Of a stretch of DNA of 64,000 bases, positions 60,881-64,000 are shown piece by piece (the first letter of the stretch is position 1; each line of letters starts with the position of its first letter). A program made the position numbers and the translations under genes. The stretch covers positions 212,215-276,214 of the forward strand of contig PMHV01000059.1 in the NCBI GenBank assembly GCA_003156805.1. Reading direction: 5' to 3'. The notes under the pieces are model-generated. The model was given only the letters and a program-made list of their open reading frames with translations. It ran no database searches and was not told the DNA's origin. Source of the DNA: Acidobacteriaceae bacterium (lineage in GTDB: Bacteria; Acidobacteriota; Terriglobia; Terriglobales; Acidobacteriaceae).

Positions 60881-61963
60881 GTGAGCACGCAAATTTCTTC
60901 CCGGAAACGCATCGCCGTCATCCCCGGAGATGGCATCGGCAAAGAAGTCATCCCCCAGGCTCTCAAAGTCATTCAAGCCACGGGCGCGGATATCGAACTC
61001 AGCGAATTCGACTGGGGCGCCGACCGCTATCTCGCCGATGGCGTTACCGTTCCGCCCGATGGCTTCGCCATGCTGGGGCGCGACTTCGATGCCATTCTAG
61101 CGGGCGCTTTCGGCGACCCACGCGTGAAGACCAACATTCATGCCAAAGAAATCCTGCTCGGCATGAGGTTCAAGATGGATCTCTACGCCAACGTGCGGCC
61201 GGTGCGCTTGCTCGATGCGGCGTTGTGTCCGCTGAAAAATGTTGAGCCGAAAGACGTTGACTTCGTCGTGATCCGCGAAAACACGGAAGGCGTTTACACG
61301 GATACAGGCGGAGTTTTCAAGCAAGGCACGCCCGATGAGATTGCCATTCAGGAAGATATCAACACCCGCAAAGGCGTCGAGCGCATCATCCGCTACGCCT
61401 TCGAATATTGCGAGCGGCACGCGAAGCTAGACGGCGCGGCGCGGCAGCGCGTGCTCCTCTGTGACAAATCCAATGCCATGACCCACGCCGGCGGCTTGTG
61501 GCAGCGCGTGTTCAAAGAGGTGAGCGGAGAATATCCGCAGATCACGCCGCAGCACATGTACGTGGACGCGCTCTGCATGCAGATGGTGCGCGATCCGCGG
61601 CAGTTCGACGTCATCGTCACCAACAACATGTTCGGCGACATCATCACCGACCTCGCCGCCGGGTTGCAGGGCGGGCTCGGCATGGCCGCCAGCGGAAATA
61701 TCCATCCCGGAAAGACGTCGATGTTTGAACCGGTGCACGGCTCCGCGCCGCCCATCGCAGGCAAGAATGTGGCGAACCCGTTCGGCGCGATTCTCACAGC
61801 AGCAATGATGCTCGCGCATCTGGGACTGACAAAAGAAGCCGAGAAGATCGAAGCCGCCGTGCTCGAAGCCGTGCGGCAAAAGAAGACCACGCAGGATATC
61901 GGTGGCACGCTGGGCACGCGGGAAGCGGGGGAGTGGGTGCAAGACATAATCGGCCGCGCATAA
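60881..61963 (+). CDS. Isopropylmalate/isocitrate dehydrogenase family enzyme
   Basis: NAD(P)- and metal-dependent decarboxylating beta-hydroxyacid dehydrogenase, 360 residues. IAVIPGDGIGKEVIPQAL (about 10-27), substrate Arg blocks LYANVRPVRL and VIRENTEGVYT, metal Asp in NMFGDIITDLAAGLQGGLG, and the nucleotide loop EPVHGSAPPIAGKNVANP. It is closest to 3-isopropylmalate dehydrogenase-like or tartrate dehydrogenase-like members; no leu genes adjoin it, so leucine synthesis is not certain. Start GTG 60881; the longer frame upstream is non-family and runs through a repeat. Confidence 0.88.
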   Translation: MSTQISSRKRIAVIPGDGIGKEVIPQALKVIQATGADIELSEFDWGADRYLADGVTVPPDGFAMLGRDFDAILAGAFGDPRVKTNIHAKEILLGMRFKMDLYANVRPVRLLDAALCPLKNVEPKDVDFVVIRENTEGVYTDTGGVFKQGTPDEIAIQEDINTRKGVERIIRYAFEYCERHAKLDGAARQRVLLCDKSNAMTHAGGLWQRVFKEVSGEYPQITPQHMYVDALCMQMVRDPRQFDVIVTNNMFGDIITDLAAGLQGGLGMAASGNIHPGKTSMFEPVHGSAPPIAGKNVANPFGAILTAAMMLAHLGLTKEAEKIEAAVLEAVRQKKTTQDIGGTLGTREAGEWVQDIIGRA

Positions 61964-61971
61964 CCACGGTT

Positions 61972-62085
61972 TTGTCATCCTGAGCCAGTGCTCTCAGCCT
62001 GAGCAAGTGCCCTCATCCCGAGCAAGTTCTGTCATCCTGAGCAAGTTTTGTCATCCTGAGCAAGTTTTGTCATCCTGAGCGGAGT
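61972..62085. repeat. Six 19-bp tandem units of the TGTCATCCTGAGC family
   Basis: Units start at 61972, 61991, 62010, 62029, 62048 and 62067, consensus TTGTCATCCTGAGCAAGTT. Units 4 and 5 differ by one base; units 2 and 3 are more diverged, and unit 6 changes after GAGC. With the inverted GCTCAGGATGACA at 62308-62320 they bound a ~350-base element. Confidence 0.88.
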
Positions 62086-62087
62086 GA

Positions 62088-62111
62088 GTCGATTCGCATT
62101 GGCGAATCGAC
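62088..62111. repeat. Perfect 10-bp hairpin
   Basis: GTCGATTCGC (62088-62097) / GCGAATCGAC (62102-62111) with ATTG loop, directly after the sixth tandem unit. Confidence 0.75.
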
Positions 62112-62273
62112 TCTCGCAGTCGAAGGATCCCTGCACCCGCTTGAACTGCCAGGGGCGCGTCAGGGCGTTCCCCCTGCGCATCGTGTTGATGGGAAGTGTG
62201 CCGCCAAAATCCAGAGTGCGCCGAGAATTCCTGGACGAGCCCTCGGCGGCTCCAATTGGGATCCTTCGATTCC

Positions 62274-62320
62274 GCATGTGCCTTCGCTTTGCGAAGGCAC
62301 ATGCTGCGCTCAGGATGACA
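62274..62320. repeat. Perfect 14-bp hairpin plus inverted end of the element
   Basis: GCATGTGCCTTCGC (62274-62287) / GCGAAGGCACATGC (62291-62304) with a 3-base TTT loop, then GCTCAGGATGACA (62308-62320), the reverse complement of the tandem-unit core. Confidence 0.8.
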
Positions 62321-62476
62321 TCCGTTACCCGAACCTGACCGGAACCCTGCCGCTGCCCGATGCCGCGGCCCCGCAAACGATGTAAAACTACCGTTACAAA
62401 CCGGCGGGAAATCCTTTATCCTTCCCATCAAAATTTGGAATTAGACTTATTCCCTAGCGTGTCGATAGACTATTTT

Positions 62477-63199
62477 ATGGACTCATCATTTGCTGTTGAA
62501 TCACCTGTTGATGTGCTGCACGAAATCGGCGTCCGCTTAGGAGCGGCCGACGAATTTCATGAAGTGCTTACCCGCGTTGTGGAATTTGCCTCCGCTTTGG
62601 TTAAGTGCGATTCCTGCCTGATTTATGTGCTCGAGGGCCAGGAGCTTGTGCTGCGCGCCTCGAAAAGCCCTCACCCAGAAATAGTCGATCGCCTCAAAGT
62701 GCGCGTTGGACAGGGCATTACGGGCTGGGTGGCTGAGCATCGCGAGCCCGTGGCCGTGGCGGAGAAAGCAGCCACTGATCCGCGCTTTCAGTGTTTTCAT
62801 GAACTGCCCGAAGACAGCTACGAAGCTTTCCTCTCGGTGCCGTTGATGAGCCGCGGCCGCGTGGTCGGCGTCATCAACCTGCAGCATCGTCTGCCCCACG
62901 TATACAAGCCGCGCGAGATCCGCCTGATTTCCACCATCGGATTTCTGGTGGGCGCAGAGATCGAGATGGCACGCCTGGAAGAAGTCAACGTCAACCTCGC
63001 CGAACAATTGCAGACTCGCAAAGTCGTGGAACGCGCCAAAGGCATTCTGCAGCGCGAGCTCGGACTCAGCGAAGAGCAGGCCTATCTGGCCCTGCAGAGG
63101 CAGAGCCGGCAAACCCGCAGAGCGATGAAAGAAATTGCCGAGGCCATCGTGCTCAGCGACGAAGTCAAGGGAAACTCCCGTTCAGGAAACCTCTCCTAA
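62477..63199 (+). CDS. GAF-ANTAR response regulator-like protein
   Basis: 240 residues. N-terminal GAF domain (about 10-165; LVKCDSCLIYVLEG, VRVGQGITGWVAEHREPVAV, SVPLMSRGRVVGVINLQH) followed by an ANTAR domain (about 175-230; LQTRKVVERAKGILQREL, AYLALQRQSRQTRRAMKEIA). ANTAR domains bind paired hairpins in RNA and prevent termination; GAF would sense a small ligand or redox state. ATG 62477 follows a possible TAGACT -10 box (62466-62471) with no ribosome-binding site. RNA targets unknown. Confidence 0.9.
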   Translation: MDSSFAVESPVDVLHEIGVRLGAADEFHEVLTRVVEFASALVKCDSCLIYVLEGQELVLRASKSPHPEIVDRLKVRVGQGITGWVAEHREPVAVAEKAATDPRFQCFHELPEDSYEAFLSVPLMSRGRVVGVINLQHRLPHVYKPREIRLISTIGFLVGAEIEMARLEEVNVNLAEQLQTRKVVERAKGILQRELGLSEEQAYLALQRQSRQTRRAMKEIAEAIVLSDEVKGNSRSGNLS

Positions 63200-63282
63200 A
63201 GGGAATGCGCCAGCAACTTCGAAAACCTCCAATCTGGGAAGCCTGAAGACCAAGTAATGACAATCAGTTCAGTGAAATGAAG

Positions 63283-63314
63283 CCGGGAGCAGAACTGGAG
63301 GATTCTGCTCCCGG
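63283..63314. terminator. Strong hairpin between GAF-ANTAR and convergent gene
   Basis: Perfect 12-bp stem CCGGGAGCAGAA (63283-63294) / TTCTGCTCCCGG (63303-63314), 8-base loop. There is no long T-tract on either side (CTTCATTTC on the minus strand), but its place between convergent genes suggests a shared terminator. Confidence 0.6.
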
Positions 63315-63330
63315 TACGCGGCGCGCGGAT

Positions 63331-63759
63331 TTATTTGCCGGACGTTGCCGCGGCCAGCGTGGTTGTGGTTGCAACCTCTCGCACTTTCGTCGGCACAGCG
63401 AAGTGCAGGGTCACACCCGATTCGGGAAGCTCCATCGAACTGACGAAACTGCCCGCTGCGGTGGGAACGACAATCAAGCGGGTTTGCTTCGTGAGGACGC
63501 CGGTTTCGACGTCGTTCACCAGCAACATGAAGCCCGCACCGTTACCGCTCATCTTGGTCAGAGTAATCAGGCTGGACGGCCCGTTCGGCTCAATCGAGTA
63601 GCGATACTCTCCGGCGGGAACGATGGCGTTCTGCCAGTGCACCTCGTGAGTAAGGGTAAAGCTGCCGCGCGCACTCTGGGCCGAAGCCAGGGTGGGCGCA
63701 ACACTGAAAGCGGAGAAGGCTAGGGCGGCGACATACACAAATCTGCAAATCGATTTCAT
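63331..63759 (-). CDS. Small secreted protein, unknown
   Basis: 142 residues. Signal peptide (SICRFVYVAALAFSAFSVAP ... ASAQ), then a beta-rich domain (GSFTLTHEVHWQNAIVPAGE, YRYSIEPNGPSSLITLTKMS, SGVTLHFAVPTK). Similar short secreted proteins are frequent in Acidobacteria; function unknown. ATG 63759 has a GGAGAACC site upstream. Confidence 0.7.
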   Translation of the reverse strand: MKSICRFVYVAALAFSAFSVAPTLASAQSARGSFTLTHEVHWQNAIVPAGEYRYSIEPNGPSSLITLTKMSGNGAGFMLLVNDVETGVLTKQTRLIVVPTAAGSFVSSMELPESGVTLHFAVPTKVREVATTTTLAAATSGK

Positions 63760-63875
63760 TGAGGTTCTCCTGTTCTTAATCTGAAGAGCACGGAGCACAC
63801 GAACGGCGTAGTGCCGCAATGGCGCGAGCTCAGATTTAGGTGGAGACCAACGAGGTCAAAAAGACTTGTTTCCGA

Positions 63876-63904
63876 GCAACAGAGCTGGAAACAAATAGCG
63901 GCTT
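63876..63904. repeat. 8-bp hairpin in the terminal gap
   Basis: TTGTTTCC (63876-63883) / GGAAACAA (63897-63904) with a 13-base loop. The rest of the 241-base end region shows only a short palindrome CGATGCG-A-CGCATCG at 63983-63997. Confidence 0.45.
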
Positions 63905-64000
63905 CGCGGCACCTTCAGCACAGACTGTGGCGAAGTATGATGAGTATGAAGAAATGCGGTCTGGAAGTCCAACGCAAATAAGCGATGCGACGCATCGACA

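Larger units (their letters stand above)
61964..62476. other. 513-base repeat-rich gap
   Basis: Holds six 19-bp tandem units, two long perfect hairpins and the closing half of an inverted-repeat element (see separate entries); then about 150 bases leading to the GAF-ANTAR gene. No gene seen. Confidence 0.7.

Noticed and set aside
1-64000. CRISPR array, tRNA or rRNA genes, prophage or transposase
   Set aside because: No regular direct repeats of 24-40 bases with unique spacers; no cloverleaf with a GTTCGA-type T arm convincing on either strand; no recombinase or phage genes among the coding regions.

Overview
The window is about 58-60% GC and almost fully coding. It looks like a chromosomal segment of an Acidobacteriota bacterium of the Terriglobia/Koribacter-Sulfotelmatobacter kind. 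That placement is an inference from family content and gene order (secreted repeat proteins of the Gloeo/Verruco type, several M28/M20/S41 peptidases, CHAD-HD protein, F0 ATP synthase genes standing without F1 genes, TGTCATCCTGAGC repeats); no rRNA or tRNA gene was seen to fix it.

Layout. 1-8602: the 3' end of a complex I operon, nuoD(partial)-H-J-K-L-M-N, plus strand, with nuoI missing between H and J. 8758-14735: a TonB-C-like protein, ribA, a DUF2520 Rossmann protein, a NUDIX hydrolase, a cold-shock protein with a leader hairpin, DNA polymerase X and a membrane-anchored unknown. 14781-19552: DUF421 protein, coiled-coil membrane protein, thiO, M20 dipeptidase, small membrane protein. 19807-26518: a more accessory stretch with two secreted seven-repeat proteins, a lipoprotein, a PD-(D/E)XK-like protein, an HExxH protein in AT-richer DNA and a two-repeat secreted protein. 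26596-31328: CHAD-HD protein and a HEAT/PilZ protein. 31406-33454 (minus): F0 operon atpZ-atpI-atpB-atpE ending in a clear terminator. 33575-36819 (minus): Tad pilus accessory genes (TadV-like peptidase, two TadE, one TadG). 37156-40407: ctpA, a 6S-like RNA and a TatA/B-TatC operon. 40508-52113: two M28-type enzymes, TerC, aroB, ubiE/menG, SDR, SurA-like isomerase, CDF transporter, OsmC and EamA proteins. 52121-63759: GT-C membrane protein, unknown membrane protein, MFS transporter, PstS-like protein, ribF, MBL hydrolase, DUF1844, ygfZ, an isopropylmalate/isocitrate dehydrogenase-type enzyme, a repeat-rich gap, a GAF-ANTAR regulator and a small secreted protein.

How it fits together. The energy genes (complex I, F0, menaquinone methylase) indicate a respiring cell. 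The Tat system, S41 protease, TonB-like, M28 and SurA-like proteins indicate a Gram-negative envelope that handles many exported proteins. Housekeeping enzymes for riboflavin/FAD, thiamine and shikimate are scattered among them.

The most interesting signals are mostly non-coding or at gene starts: a rod-shaped RNA with 6S architecture before the tat genes; -10 boxes placed 6-8 bases before start codons at six genes (leaderless mRNAs); three genes with a ribosome-binding site but only ATT or ATC at start distance; six 19-bp tandem units inside an inverted-repeat element; and a perfect stem just before the csp ribosome-binding site. I did not find a CRISPR array, prophage, transposase or obvious new defence system.
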